The notes below the pieces were generated by a model. The model did not search any database. It saw only the letters and a program-made list of their open reading frames with translations, and had not been told where the DNA came from. Below, one piece after another: positions 37,776 through 49,767 of a stretch of 64,000 nt of DNA (the stretch's first letter is position 1; each line of letters starts with the position of its first letter). The stretch spans positions 31,819,899-31,883,898 of the forward strand of contig NC_044919.1 in the NCBI RefSeq assembly GCF_003576645.1, read 5' to 3'. A program made the translations under genes and the position numbers. The DNA comes from Ipomoea triloba (taxonomy: Eukaryota > Streptophyta > Magnoliopsida > Solanales > Convolvulaceae).

Positions 37776-38795
37776 ACATATTGAGGTTAATTTTGTTTCA
37801 AGCACTTTTTCGTAGATTGGCTTGAACACCTGACATGGTTAAATTATAAAAGACGTGACCATCTTATCTACACTCTCATGGATAATTATTTTAATCTTTA
37901 ATTGAATAAATATCATGGTGTACATTTTTTTTTTAGATATCAATCTTAACATTTCTCTTATATTTTTGTCGATCATTTCTTAAATAAAATTGTATTGAAT
38001 GCGACTTTATAGACATTAACTCAACGAAAAAACATTAAGAAATACGGAGTAAATAATTGGCCAAAAATATTTAGTAAATGTTATAGCAAAGGTCTAACAA
38101 TCATTACAGGAAGTAGGGATGACAATGGATTGGAGATGGCTACACCCACCACTCGACACGTACACCTTATGTTTTTTCAACCCTCATCTACCACTGACCT
38201 CGCAGTGGATTGACTTTTTCAAAACTCACTCCTGCTCCACCGAATACGGATACCATTGCTTATAATATTATTAAAAATTTTCAAAAACTAACAATAATAT
38301 TTAAATTATTTACACATAATAAAATTCACTAGCTATGCTAAAACATAACATATTCAAATATAATAATTAAAGTGCTACTTAAAAAAAAAACTAAATTATT
38401 AGTTTTAGAACTAAAAAATAGTAAAATGTTAATGACAATTACAAAAACTTTTAGAATTAACTACATATTAATAATTATTTGGCTATACACACCCACCATG
38501 TGGGTCGAATTGGTTTCTATGCGGGTTTTGTATATAAACGTGTATGCAATCCGACCCATTGTATAATAGGTTATTTTTTAAGACTCACCTTTGACCCACC
38601 ACGCACTACACAAAAAATCAATCCACGTTGGACAGATATCTTGCCAGACAGATTGAAATTGTCATCCTTAATGTCAGTAGGTAGATCGTTGACTTTATAG
38701 AAAGGTTGCAAAATACGTTAGGTGCTAGTCAGGCGCCAGAAGCCTGCCTAGCGCCTAGACAGAATACAAAAAAAAAAAAAAAAAAAAAAAAAAAA
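37776..38795. repeat. 1.0 kb segment, copy 1 of a suspected assembly duplication
   Basis: Repeats at 38975-39986 with a constant offset of 1199 and looks identical wherever compared. Both copies end in a poly-A run. Confidence 0.9.
38114..38670. mobile_element. MITE with GGGATGACAATGG termini (second copy at 39313-39869)
   Basis: Left end GGGATGACAATGGATT and right end AAATTGTCATCCTTA are imperfect inverted repeats. No protein with recognisable domains inside. The second copy lies in the suspected assembly duplication. Confidence 0.65.
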
Positions 38796-38973
38796 GTGTG
38801 GGATGACAATGGATTGGAGATGGCTACACCACCCACTCGACACGTACACCTTATGTTTTTTCCTTTATAGACATTAACTCAACGAAAAAACATTAAGAAA
38901 TACGGAGTAATAATTGGCCAAAAATATTTAGTAAATGTTATAGCAAAGGTCTAACAATCATTACAGGAAGTAG
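38796..38973. repeat. Scrambled contig tail ending at a single N
   Basis: Consists of two pieces copied from upstream in reversed order: 38799-38866 resembles 38115-38180, and 38867-38973 resembles 38003-38115, with single-base differences (CCACCCAC for CCCACCAC; one A missing in GGAGTAATAATT). Typical of an error-containing contig end. Confidence 0.8.
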
Positions 38974-38974
38974 N

Positions 38975-39986
38975 ACATATTGAGGTTAATTTTGTTTCAA
39001 GCACTTTTTCGTAGATTGGCTTGAACACCTGACATGGTTAAATTATAAAAGACGTGACCATCTTATCTACACTCTCATGGATAATTATTTTAATCTTTAA
39101 TTGAATAAATATCATGGTGTACATTTTTTTTTTAGATATCAATCTTAACATTTCTCTTATATTTTTGTCGATCATTTCTTAAATAAAATTGTATTGAATG
39201 CGACTTTATAGACATTAACTCAACGAAAAAACATTAAGAAATACGGAGTAAATAATTGGCCAAAAATATTTAGTAAATGTTATAGCAAAGGTCTAACAAT
39301 CATTACAGGAAGTAGGGATGACAATGGATTGGAGATGGCTACACCCACCACTCGACACGTACACCTTATGTTTTTTCAACCCTCATCTACCACTGACCTC
39401 GCAGTGGATTGACTTTTTCAAAACTCACTCCTGCTCCACCGAATACGGATACCATTGCTTATAATATTATTAAAAATTTTCAAAAACTAACAATAATATT
39501 TAAATTATTTACACATAATAAAATTCACTAGCTATGCTAAAACATAACATATTCAAATATAATAATTAAAGTGCTACTTAAAAAAAAAACTAAATTATTA
39601 GTTTTAGAACTAAAAAATAGTAAAATGTTAATGACAATTACAAAAACTTTTAGAATTAACTACATATTAATAATTATTTGGCTATACACACCCACCATGT
39701 GGGTCGAATTGGTTTCTATGCGGGTTTTGTATATAAACGTGTATGCAATCCGACCCATTGTATAATAGGTTATTTTTTAAGACTCACCTTTGACCCACCA
39801 CGCACTACACAAAAAATCAATCCACGTTGGACAGATATCTTGCCAGACAGATTGAAATTGTCATCCTTAATGTCAGTAGGTAGATCGTTGACTTTATAGA
39901 AAGGTTGCAAAATACGTTAGGTGCTAGTCAGGCGCCAGAAGCCTGCCTAGCGCCTAGACAGAATACAAAAAAAAAAAAAAAAAAAG
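38975..39986. repeat. 1.0 kb segment, copy 2 of a suspected assembly duplication
   Basis: Starts directly after the N at 38974 and matches 37776 onward. True genomic content is probably one copy. Confidence 0.9.
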
Positions 39987-40253
39987 TAAATAATGTGTGC
40001 ACATATATTAGCAAGGGATATATATATACACACACACACAATTACACATGTCTCTGAGATTGTAAAAAAATAAATAAAATAAATAAATAATAATAACTCG
40101 GCCAAATCAACCGAGTTAACTTAGCTGAGTTGGCCGATATAGTGCCGAGTCGGCCGATACAGTGCCGAGTCGGCCAACCAACTAGGTGAGGCCTAGGTGT
40201 TAAATTGCTATGGTTGGGCGGTGCCAAGCGCCTAGGCGCGATTTTTACAACAC
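39901..40253. mobile_element. MITE of the CTAGGCGC / ACTCGGC family
   Basis: Left end GGTTGCAAAATACGTTAGGTG, right end GCGCGATTTTTACAACACT (imperfect inverted ends). Inside are GCCTAGCGCCTAG, many CCGAGTCGGCC repeats and GCGCCTAGGCGC. The left end also occurs at 38703. A second, longer family member is at 61740-62322. Confidence 0.65.
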
Positions 40254-40759
40254 TACTTTATAATAAGAATTGGGCCTACTAAAAGTTTTACGAGTGAGTT
40301 TCAAGACTTTGAGAGGATCTAATAAAAAAGATTCTTGAATGTTGGTAGGGATTTGGCGGTTGTTATGTCATGGACTCGGGTCCATATTCACAATTTTAGA
40401 ACACTATGTTTACAATTTCATAACTCTATATTGAACAGTATAAGACAATTTTTGAATCTATATAACAAAATTGTGAATATAGAGTTAAAAATTGTGAATA
40501 TTAAGTAATGTAATTTTGTATATATTAAGATTTAAAATTGTGAGCAGGACAAAATACTGATTTGGTGGAAGTTGTACGTATTAGATCAATTGTTGAACAA
40601 TATAAAGAACCTCATTGTATTGGACACCTCTAACACTATGACTCAAAGGGTTAAAATGTACATAATTGGTTCATTCGTTTCTTCTTCTTGTCTTTTGATT
40701 GTATTTATTATTATTATTATTTTTTTTGGTACCCAAACAAAACTTTTCAAAATATTTAA
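40254..40759. other. Intergenic with TTGTGAATA-rich repeat
   Basis: 40370-40560 is rich in AATTGTGAATAT / CACAATTTT motifs and begins at GGACTCGGGTCCAT; it is related to 62620-62920, 52780-52880 and 47150-47290. No gene. Confidence 0.45.
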
Positions 40760-41367
40760 GGTGTGTTTGGAAAGTAGAAAAATGACCATGTTTGGGTGTG
40801 CAGCAGAAAATTATTTGCAAAAAACTGTCTTTGTATGTTTGGTTCATTTTTCAGAAAATGAACAATAAAATGATTTAAGAAACACAAGAAAAAAATCACA
40901 ATCCAAAAAAAAATAAAAATATCACAATTATAACAAATCATTCATTCATAACAAATTAATAATATCTAGAAAACACAACAAAATCTTCCAAAACAAAAAT
41001 AAATAAATAAATAAATCCCAAACCAGTTGATCGACTGGTTTGCGAAACCCATCGGCCAGTCTAGTTTTGCGGAAACCAGTCCAATTGATTTCGCGAACCA
41101 ATCCAAACTGGTTGCAGAAACCAGTATGGCCGACTGGTTTTCGCGAAACCAGTCAGGCTGGTTTCGAAAGCACAGATGAGAAGACGCGGGCAAGCCGTGT
41201 GGAAGAGATGAAGGCTCCGGAAAAAAGTCCGAAAGTCATTTTTCGAAAAAAGGCCTTCTTTTCTTTTGACCAACCTCTTAATTTTCATTGACCACATTTT
41301 CCTTTTTCTTACCAAACACTGAATATTCAAAAAATGAAATCATTTTTCAAGTTTTCAAACATACCCT
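40760..41367. mobile_element. MITE with GTGTGTTTGGAAA-like termini and internal CCAGTC repeats
   Basis: Left end GTGTGTTTGGAAAGTAG and right end AAGTTTTCAAACATACCC, flanked by TTAA-like bases. Between 41025 and 41175 the motif GCGAAACCAGTC recurs in both orientations. Related by its ends to 29298-29960. Confidence 0.65.
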
Positions 41368-41644
41368 TAAAGTGGAATCATTGATAAGCTACCGTCCTCG
41401 TTCTATACTCGTGTTAAGCAGTAAGGTTGGCTAAATATAATTTGCGTCAAAAAGAATAATAATAAACATATTACATTAAATATTTATCTAAATTTTCTGG
41501 GTTATGCTTCATAATCAATCATGATTAGGCCAATCCGAAGGATATATTATATTACTTTATTGGCAATCATTGCTTGCTTAGTTGGTAAGCCTATGTGATT
41601 ATTCTTAAATGACACACCATATACAATTGACATGTGGTGAGTAA

Positions 41645-41807
41645 GGATGTCAATTGTACCCGTACCCGACGGGGAACCCGATTCTCCGCCCCTACGAGGG
41701 AGGGGATGGGGACAAAAATAGGGGATCGGGGATGGGGATGGGGATAATTTTGAATTCCCGACAGGGACGGGGATGGGGAGTACTCTCCCCGCCCCGCCCT
41801 GTCCCCG

Positions 41808-41865
<58 letters not shown>

Positions 41866-42265
41866 TTATTTATTATGTATGTATAGCCACACAACACACA
41901 CATATGTATTACTTTGTGTATAATATATATAATTTTAGAAGTATTATTGTCGTTGTACGTCATGCTTATGAAATGCATATTTAGGTAACATGTTTAATTG
42001 CAAAATATTAAATACAACTTTAAGTTGGAGATAAACATATACGCGCTATTTATTTAAATATTTTTAATGTTTAATTTTTAAATTTTTTTATAACTTATAA
42101 ACGGGGTGGGGATTCCCCGTCCCCAAATAATCCCCGTGGGGATGGGGATGGGGGATTTTTCCCTTCCCCGGCGGGGATGGGGACGGGGACGGGGAATGGG
42201 GAAGAAAGTCGGGGGCGAGGATGGGGGGATGTCCCCCGCCCCCACCCCGCCCCGTTGACATCCCT
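41645..42265. mobile_element. MITE with GGATGTCAA termini and G/C-biased arms
   Basis: Left end GGATGTCAATTGTACCCG, right end CCCCGTTGACATCCC. Both arms are strongly G- or C-biased (GGGGATGGGGA runs on the left, CCCCGCCC on the right) around a (TA)n core at 41811-41860. Confidence 0.7.
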
Positions 42266-42346
42266 AGTGGTGAGTGATAACTTGTTATTAAAAACAATCT
42301 AGACATCCCTAGTGGTGAGTGATAACTTGTTATTAAAAACAATCTA
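42257..42346. repeat. 45-bp direct tandem duplication
   Basis: Two exact 45-base units (42257-42301 and 42302-42346), each starting GACATCCCTAGTGGTGAGTG. The unit spans the right end of the preceding MITE and its flank. Confidence 0.9.
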
Positions 42347-42696
42347 TAATATAATGTTTAGTTTTTTAGGGTGTATTAGGTTGTAGTTATGTATCATTGT
42401 ATCACAATACAATATGATAAGATTACTTTAAGATGTATGATGACAAATTTAAAAGTATAATGCTAATTAAAGAAGATAAGATTATATATTCTTATTGGTA
42501 CTTGAAATTTAAAGAATAAAATTTTAATTCAGAGAGTAATTAATCAATATCTCAATTTAATTTTCAAAAAAACAAAATCAACATCTCAACTCCATAATAA
42601 TGTAAAAATGTATAATTCAATTTTAAAAATAAATAAATAAATAATAGAGAACGTCATAAACTCCACAAACGGAAATAAACATTTCAAATATGGGTT

Positions 42697-43129
42697 TTAT
42701 GGATTATTGAAGATGGAATTGCCCCAAAGTTCCATGTTGAGATATGGCTCAATTCCCCAAATGTTTTGTTGGTTCATTGTCATTCCTAAAACTTGTGGGC
42801 GGTTTTCCTTCTCTTGCTCATACTCTTGTAGTTGAAAAGTCTGGTATTTTTGAGTGTCGTGAAACTCTTTAAGCTTTTGCACTTCACGTTGCATCGCATC
42901 AATTTCCTCTAAAAAAAATATTCACAAAAATCTCGTAATATATGATTTAAGAATGAATAAGCGTTAAATTGAGATTATTAACCGACCTTTAAGTAGATTG
43001 GATATGTGAGTGATACTATCCAACTGTTCTTGCAATGACGCTTTCTGCATCGTCAGTACATTTTTCTTGTGTTTATAATTCTCGATTTCAGGACGAAGAA
43101 AAGATATGGTAGCCTACACAAAAATAGTA

Positions 43130-43212
<83 letters not shown>

Positions 43213-43822
43213 NNNNNNNNNNNNNNNNNNNNNNNNNNNNNNNNNNNNNNNNNNNNNNNNNNNNNNNNNNNNNNNNNNNNNNNNNNNNNNNNNNNNNNNN
43301 NNNNNNNNNNNNNNNNNNNNNNNNNNNNNNNNNNNNNNNNNNNNNNNNNNNNNNNNNNNNNNNNNNNNNNNNNNNNNNNNNNNNNNNNNNNNNNNNNNNN
43401 NNNNNNNNNNNNNNNNNNNNNNNNNNNNNNNNNNNNNNNNNNNNNNNNNNNNNNNNNNNNNNNNNNNNNNNNNNNNNNNNNNNNNNNNNNNNNNNNNNNN
43501 NNNNNNNNNNNNNNNNNNNNNNNNNNNNNNNNNNNNNNNNNNNNNNNNNNNNNNNNNNNNNNNNNNNNNNNNNNNNNNNNNNNNNNNNNNNNNNNNNNNN
43601 NNNNNNNNNNNNNNNNNNNNNNNNNNNNNNNNNNNNNNNNNNNNNNNNNNNNNNNNNNNNNNNNNNNNNNNNNNNNNNNNNNNNNNNNNNNNNNNNNNNN
43701 NNNNNNNNNNNNNNNNNNNNNNNNNNNNNNNNNNNNNNNNNNNNNNNNNNNNNNNNNNNNNNNNNNNNNNNNNNNNNNNNNNNNNNNNNNNNNNNNNNNN
43801 NNNNNNNNNNNNNNNNNNNNNN

Positions 43823-43902
<80 letters not shown>

Positions 43903-44267
43903 AAATGAATAAAAACTACAAAATAAATAAATAAATAAATAATATAATTGAAACTATTATATAAAAGATTTAGGGAAATGATATTCATACCTGAAGATCA
44001 GTCACCTTCTTTTCCATTTCTTGCATGTAGTGAGCCTTCTTATTTCTACACCTTTGAGCAGATAGCCGATTGGATATAGTCCTGCAAATAGCACAATCAA
44101 TTTTTGTTTCTTTTTATTATTTATTTATTTCTTAACGTAGTAAAATGAAAAAAAAAAAAAAAGGGTCAAATATACTTTCTGAGCTTTGTTAGATCCATAG
44201 AAGGATCGACTCTACGACCATGACTTGATTCATATTTGATCAGTTGTTCCAGTGTTAGTGGTGCCAT
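42697..44267 (-). CDS. bZIP transcription factor, 4 exons, 173 aa
   Basis: Exons 44176-44267, 43991-44081, 42987-43113, 42697-42908 have canonical GT-AG borders and consistent phase; total 522 nt. The basic region is at residues 31-50 with the invariant N-x7-R signature (N35 ... R43 in SNRLSAQRCRNKKAHYM). Hydrophobic heptads follow at M53, L60, L67, Y74, L81, L88, I95, L102 and M109, a long zipper. The Gln-rich tail ends WGIEPYLNMELWGNSIFNNP. The basic region resembles plant bZIPs of the VIP1 / bZIP34-61 groups, which bind DNA as dimers in the nucleus, but the protein is short for them, so subgroup and completeness of the N-terminus are uncertain. Intron 2 contains (TA)n and a 610-N gap; an extra exon could hide there, although the phases close without it. 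Confidence 0.82.
43133..43899. repeat. (TA)n tract with 610-N assembly gap
   Basis: TA repeats at 43133-43212 and 43823-43899 flank Ns at 43213-43822. The gap lies within intron 2 of the bZIP gene. Open frames through it are artefacts. Confidence 0.95.
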
Positions 44268-46258
44268 TTGAGTAACAGATAACCGTCTTACAATCCCTCC
44301 CTTTTTTCTTCAATATTTTGTTGTCACCTTTCGCTGGATTATGCTTTACTAACACTCGCTATGGTTTATGCATGGTGGCCCGAACACAACATAAGTTCAA
44401 CAAATCATATGTTGGCAAGAATATAATGTTTTAAAGAAAAGGGAACTAAACAAGGGAAGTGAACTAGGAAGATCAATGGCTAAACCAAGAGGGATTGATG
44501 TTTTACTAGGACAAATGACTATATTTATAAGCAAGAGCAATAATGTTTGTAATCTATGTTGGAGTACTTGTCATGTGATGTTGTCCGTTGTTTACCGTTG
44601 CGGTTGAGATATACATCATTCGAAATGTAATACTATAACAATGAATCTGAAGAATTTAATACATACCAAATAATAAACGATTAAGTATTACGAGGATATG
44701 ACCTATCCAATTATATTACATTACTTACCGTTGTTAATGTATAAATTTTGACTTGAAAAGGAAAAAAAAAAAACAAAAAAACAAAAACAATTTACAAGAC
44801 AAATAACAGTCTATGCACTGTCATTTGCAAGAAGCATGCATCTTCAACAAAAACCAATCTGATTAAGCTGTAAAAGACAGCATATAAATTAATATATAAT
44901 TAATTAAGCTGTCACATAGTATACTGACAGTGCATCCTCGTACTGGAGGAGGATGTGCAAATCGTGATATATGAGTGGATGTGTCACTGTTTTACATCCG
45001 ACTTGCAACATTTCTTAGTTAAAATGTATTTTCCCTCTTTCTCATTTTATCTGTTCAACTTATTTATTGATCAAACTAATTCTTTTTTCTTTGCTTATTT
45101 TTATTACTGTAGTATTTTCTTATAATTTTTAAATTTAACTTTTTCGATTTAATAGTACTTTTAAGGTAGCTTCTAAATATATAAATTTTACATACTAATT
45201 CTAAACTTAATATTATGAAAAATTAAATTATAAATAAATTCAGTCAAGTCTTGTTAATTGAACTTGACACATAAAATGAGATTGAAGGAGCAATATTTTT
45301 TGTATAATTTTATTAAAAAATATATAGTATATTTTACTTAAAAACTATTGCATGTCTCAAATGAGTCAGTCTCATACAAAACGTATTCGTGATATATATG
45401 ATTTAATTGATAACTAATTCTCCGACATAAGATATGTTTAAATTAAAGTAATGCTACTATATTCCTTTTCATATTTCACATTTTTACGTGAAAATATTTG
45501 ATTGTTGATTTTTTTTACCCCTTTCAATGTGGAGATTTTTATATTTAACTAATAAGTAGTTTTTCTTACTATTGTATTGGGTAAACTAATTCATGGTAAT
45601 TACTAATTAATTAATAAAAATTTGTTATTACCATGTCAAAATGTCTGAGGTAAAAATCAAAAAGTAAAAATAGTGTTACTAATATTTTTAATAGGTTAAA
45701 TATCGGCATCGACTTGTATTGTAATATGTTTTATTTGATAAGTGGACACATTAAATAATTTTTAATTTGATAAACAACTAATTAAAATATAACACCTAAA
45801 GCAAGTTTTGTTCCACCAATACTCACACATTAAAAAAAAGGGGTTCTTAATCGCCCACCAGATGGGGTCATTGACATCATCTCCAGGGACGCCATGAACG
45901 TCGCAACCAGGAGGATTTGCTATTTTTTTTTCACCGGGGCTTAGCCCCTCTTGAGCACCCAAAAAAAAAAAGTTATAATTTATAGAAAACTTTTACGCAT
46001 CAAAACAGATTCCTTTTAAATTTGTAATGCGGTTGACAAATAATTCACGAATAATTAATAAATATAAAGAATTTAATTTTCACATCAAGAAGTGAGAAGA
46101 GGTAAATGCGTAATTTTTTTGAAAAAGAATGAAAATGATTATAGTATATAGTTATCTTTTCACTTTACTAGCTACATACACTAAAAGAATGTACTGGTTC
46201 AAATAAATACAAAACAATTTTGTTTTATATAATATCATAGAAAATGAGGTGTTACTTA
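44268..46258. other. 5' flank of the bZIP gene and gene-free AT-rich DNA
   Basis: Upstream region of the bZIP gene, then AT-rich sequence with no recognisable gene or element. Confidence 0.45.
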
Positions 46259-46620
46259 GCAATCCCATTAGAGTTTTTGGATTGATTTTTGGTAAGTTTT
46301 TTGGAGCTTTTAATCATACGTGGAAGTGAGGGAATGTGAGAGATCTTTGCAGGAGACATTAGTTTTTTGTTTTAGCAGTGGGCCCCACCTAAAAACAACA
46401 AATTCATCTGCTACACGTGAATGTCACCAGAAGCGTCCAGTCAGGCGCATGCACTCCACGCGCCTGCTGGGCGCGTTAACATAGCTTCTTCTTCTTCTTC
46501 TTCTTTTTTTTTTTTTGAAAACTCATTTTTCTTGTTTTTTATTATTTATTTTTCCCTTCCTCCTTGTCTCCTACTTGGCATCTTAAAATTTGTGCAAAAA
46601 ATCAACTATTGAAGATGTTG
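46259..46620. mobile_element. Harbinger-like MITE, diverged
   Basis: Left end GCAATCCCATTAGAG after TTA, right end CTATTGAAGATGTTG; similar in layout to 26791-27162, including a GC-rich core (GCGCATGCACTCCACGCGCC) and a short pyrimidine run. Termini have decayed. Confidence 0.55.
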
Positions 46621-46974
46621 TTTATGCAAAGTATAAGAAGCTAAGATAAATTCAAATTTTGACATATATATAAGAACGCTTGAGATTGAAGAAGACGACC
46701 TTCAAACTTCTATCAATATAGTATGTGGGGAGTTTGAATCCCCATTCATATGAAAAAATCAATCTAGTTAGTACTTTGTCCTTTAATTGGGTCAGACAGG
46801 TGCGAACGTGAAATAATATGAATATGGTATATGATTAAACGTGCCTCCTACAATTAGATCCTACTTAGAACACATCGTGATCTGACAAAAAAATATAGTA
46901 TGTGTAGTGTCTCTCGATCTCCATATAAAGTGTATAGCGCAACATAGTTGTACCATAAACTCTTAGAATAATCT

Positions 46975-47110
46975 ACCAAAGACATTGTGGTCTAGTGGCA
47001 CCCGATTGCTACTCTACATGGAAGGGGGTGAGTTTGAACTTTAGTCTAGGCGATATTAGCTCTTTGTGTTCATTTGGGACTCCATGTAGGAGAGATTTAT
47101 TTATTGTAAA
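46975..47110 (+). mobile_element. tRNA-derived SINE, second family
   Basis: Box-A-like TGGTCTAGTGGC, then about 40 bases later box-B-like GAGTTTGAACTTT, followed by AGGCGATATTAGCTCTTTGTG and a T/A-rich tail. Not a tRNA: no cloverleaf. Fragments of the same family occur at 31389 and 32271. Confidence 0.65.
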
Positions 47111-47425
47111 TGTGTTTGCGTAAGTTCACATTCTACAAATTATTATGTGGACTCAGATCCAAAATACACAATTTACATACTAATAAATGTTCACAATTCA
47201 AATTATAAATATTCATTTATTCTGTATGAATTGTTTATTTTGAACCTGAACCTATGCAAGATGGGTCCTGGTCCGTGGTATAACCGTTACTCGCATTCCA
47301 TAGTGGACAAGGAAACCAATAATCTCCCTCACGGGCATGAGAGCCCCCTTACAAGTTTGTCAAATTTTCTTAATAGCTATGAGAGGTTCCTTTCCAACTC
47401 TACTTATTTGCAATTTTATGCCTAA

Positions 47426-49051
47426 TGATAAGTGCATATTTGATCATATTTTTACCCCATATTTAAATTCCTTTCCACCACTAAATAATAATATTATGCT
47501 TATAATTGATCAAAGTTGATAAAAATACACAAGTGAGCATAATATTAGTGTTTGGCCTTGTTGTCTTATATTTAGTGTTAATTAAGCTACATTTTATGAT
47601 GAATAGGCTAAAGTGGCGTAGGAAGATGAAACAAATGCATAAAAGTGAAAGTGTAAGACAAATTTGCATAGTGGATGCATAAATGGCTTTGGTGGATGTG
47701 CATAAAATGACAAAAGACAAAAATAAATTATATGATGATGATGGAAACGGATTTTATGGCCAAAAAGCATAAAGCAAAAGCAAAAGATGGCATAAAATCA
47801 GGGATGGTGGACTGCAGCACATTTCGGCTAGCTGGATTTTTGGAGCGAGAAAATTCCTTCTCGACGCGTCGAGAGTGTCCAGTACGCAGCAGAATTCATT
47901 CTCGACGCGTCGGGAATCCAGCCCGGGGCGCGAATCAACTTTGCAAAATTCCAGTTTTGCCTCTTCTTTTGCCCAACTATAAATACCCCTCATTTCTCCA
48001 TTCTTCAACATCTATTTTTTTCAGTCTAGATTAGTCCCTTCCCCTCTTCTCTTAATCCTTTTCTTCTCCTTTCAAAATGTAGACCTCCAAGTGAGGATTG
48101 TTTAGTAGTGTAGGAGTAGATTAGGATTTATTTTGTAATAAGAAGAGGGATGATGCAAGATTAGGAGCTACAACCGTTGGAACAAGGAGAAAGCGATGAG
48201 AATTTCTTTCCCTTATTTCCTTTACTTATCTTGAATTAATCTTGTATCTAGATGCTTGTTCTTAATATATTTGGATTATGGATTGTGTTTATGTCTAGAT
48301 TGTTGTTAGTTCTTTATTTATTATGAATTGTTAGTTTAGCTTCTATGAGTTGTTGTGTGCAAGATTTATTACCGAAAGTGTGTGATTATTGGATCCAATT
48401 ACATGCTTGTTTGTTGTTGTGTCACGGTGAGAATCGGGTATGGCTAGAACACTCTTGTCACACCTATTGATTTATACAATGCGAGAGCTTGATAAATTAT
48501 AGGGGGATTTCTCGGCTAATCTTCGATTCCTTCACCGCGAGAGCGGGTTGGAATTTAGAAGTTAGCCAAAACGGTTCCTTCACTAGTGACAGCGTGTTGG
48601 AATCTAAAGGTTAGTTTAGGCTACCTCCTCACAACTTGTAGGATTAACTTGGGTTTGGGCATGTTGATTTGCTTAGGATCTTTAAAACGGTCTCGCTTGT
48701 AGACTACGAGAGTAGATAACTTGCGGTTTGGCACACTCGGGTAGATCACGAGAGTGGCACCGGGGACTTTAGTGCATTTCCTCCATTCACAAGGGATAGA
48801 ACTTCTTTTCTACATTTGTTTGACTCATGATAGACATTTACCCAATCCATATCCTTACCTATGTTGCATCTTATATATCTCTCTTCATTTGTTGCTTTTA
48901 TTTTTGTTATTTACTTTTGTTGTCTTAATCCCGTTATTATCGAACTAGCTTCACAAGAATCAATCCGAGTTAGTGCTTGACCAACCATTCCCTGTGGATC
49001 GATAACCCCGGAATACTCCGGGTATTTGCGTGTACCTAAAAGCTACAATCA
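47426..49051. mobile_element. Solo LTR, 1626 bp, with 5-bp target duplication
   Basis: Starts TGATAAGTGC, ends CTACAATCA (TG...CA) and is flanked on both sides by CCTAA (47421-47425 and 49052-49056). A TATA box, TATAAAT, is at 47979-47985; exact palindromes TCGACGCGTCGA sit at 47861 and (11 of 12) at 47902. Neither side has an internal region or a second LTR, so it probably arose by recombination between the two LTRs of a full element. A related LTR start is at 57953. Superfamily not provable from the LTR alone. Confidence 0.88.
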
Positions 49052-49056
49052 CCTAA

Positions 49057-49767
49057 CACATCAATAATTCGTGATAGCTATTTGTTGAATATTCTAGTCA
49101 CTTAATTTATAAGTGTAAATAAATATTTATTATCTCATTATTGTCTTTTGTCAACTAAGATCACAAAATAAGATTTACTCAATCAATGCATTTAAATAGT
49201 GACTGCAAGTTTCACTTGTCACTCAAAAAAGAATATTTATACCTTGAAAGAAATGATCAAGTGGGTGTAACATGATTTTGTACAATTGTACCTGATCGAA
49301 ATACTCTTTTAATCGAACTCGTCACACATGGTCATCTCAATATGTTTATCTAGTTTGTAAACCATTACATATGAGCAAAGTTTACTCAGTGTACACTCAA
49401 CAATCTTATGAGACATTTAAAATCGATACTTTTTTGAGTGTACCTATAATTTTTACTTTCGAATACAGTGACTATCCCTCTCTGAATTATAGACTCCTGG
49501 GGTCTGAATATTTAAAGCGAAATCAATACTAATTAAAGGACTAATTCGATCAAATTTCAAAATCAAGGACCCTACAAAGTACAAATAAAATTACCCAGTT
49601 TCGAACTGGGTAAAACATGGCCTACATCTTTCCATAACCACAGAGATTGCCTGGGCGACGATAGTAATCGGGAAGGCGACCAATATTGCCGTGAATTACC
49701 TGCCCGACACCAAACGTTGTACCACCGCATTACAAACCCAGATTATTTGTTTGGCGTGAAATGCATA
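49057..49767. other. 5' flank of the farnesol kinase gene
   Basis: Contains a SINE tail at 49130-49230 (TTGTCAACTAAGATCACAAA, CACTTGTCACTCAAAAAA). 49600-49767 likely includes the kinase leader; an ATG at 49761 in another frame lies just upstream of the main start. Confidence 0.5.

Noticed and set aside
43106..43988. Long open frames across the N block at 43213-43822
   Set aside because: They consist of (TA)n-encoded Ile-Tyr runs and unknown bases; gap artefacts inside the bZIP intron.
46975..47110. Possible tRNA gene
   Set aside because: Same reasoning: degenerate box B, SINE-type tail, fragments elsewhere in the window.
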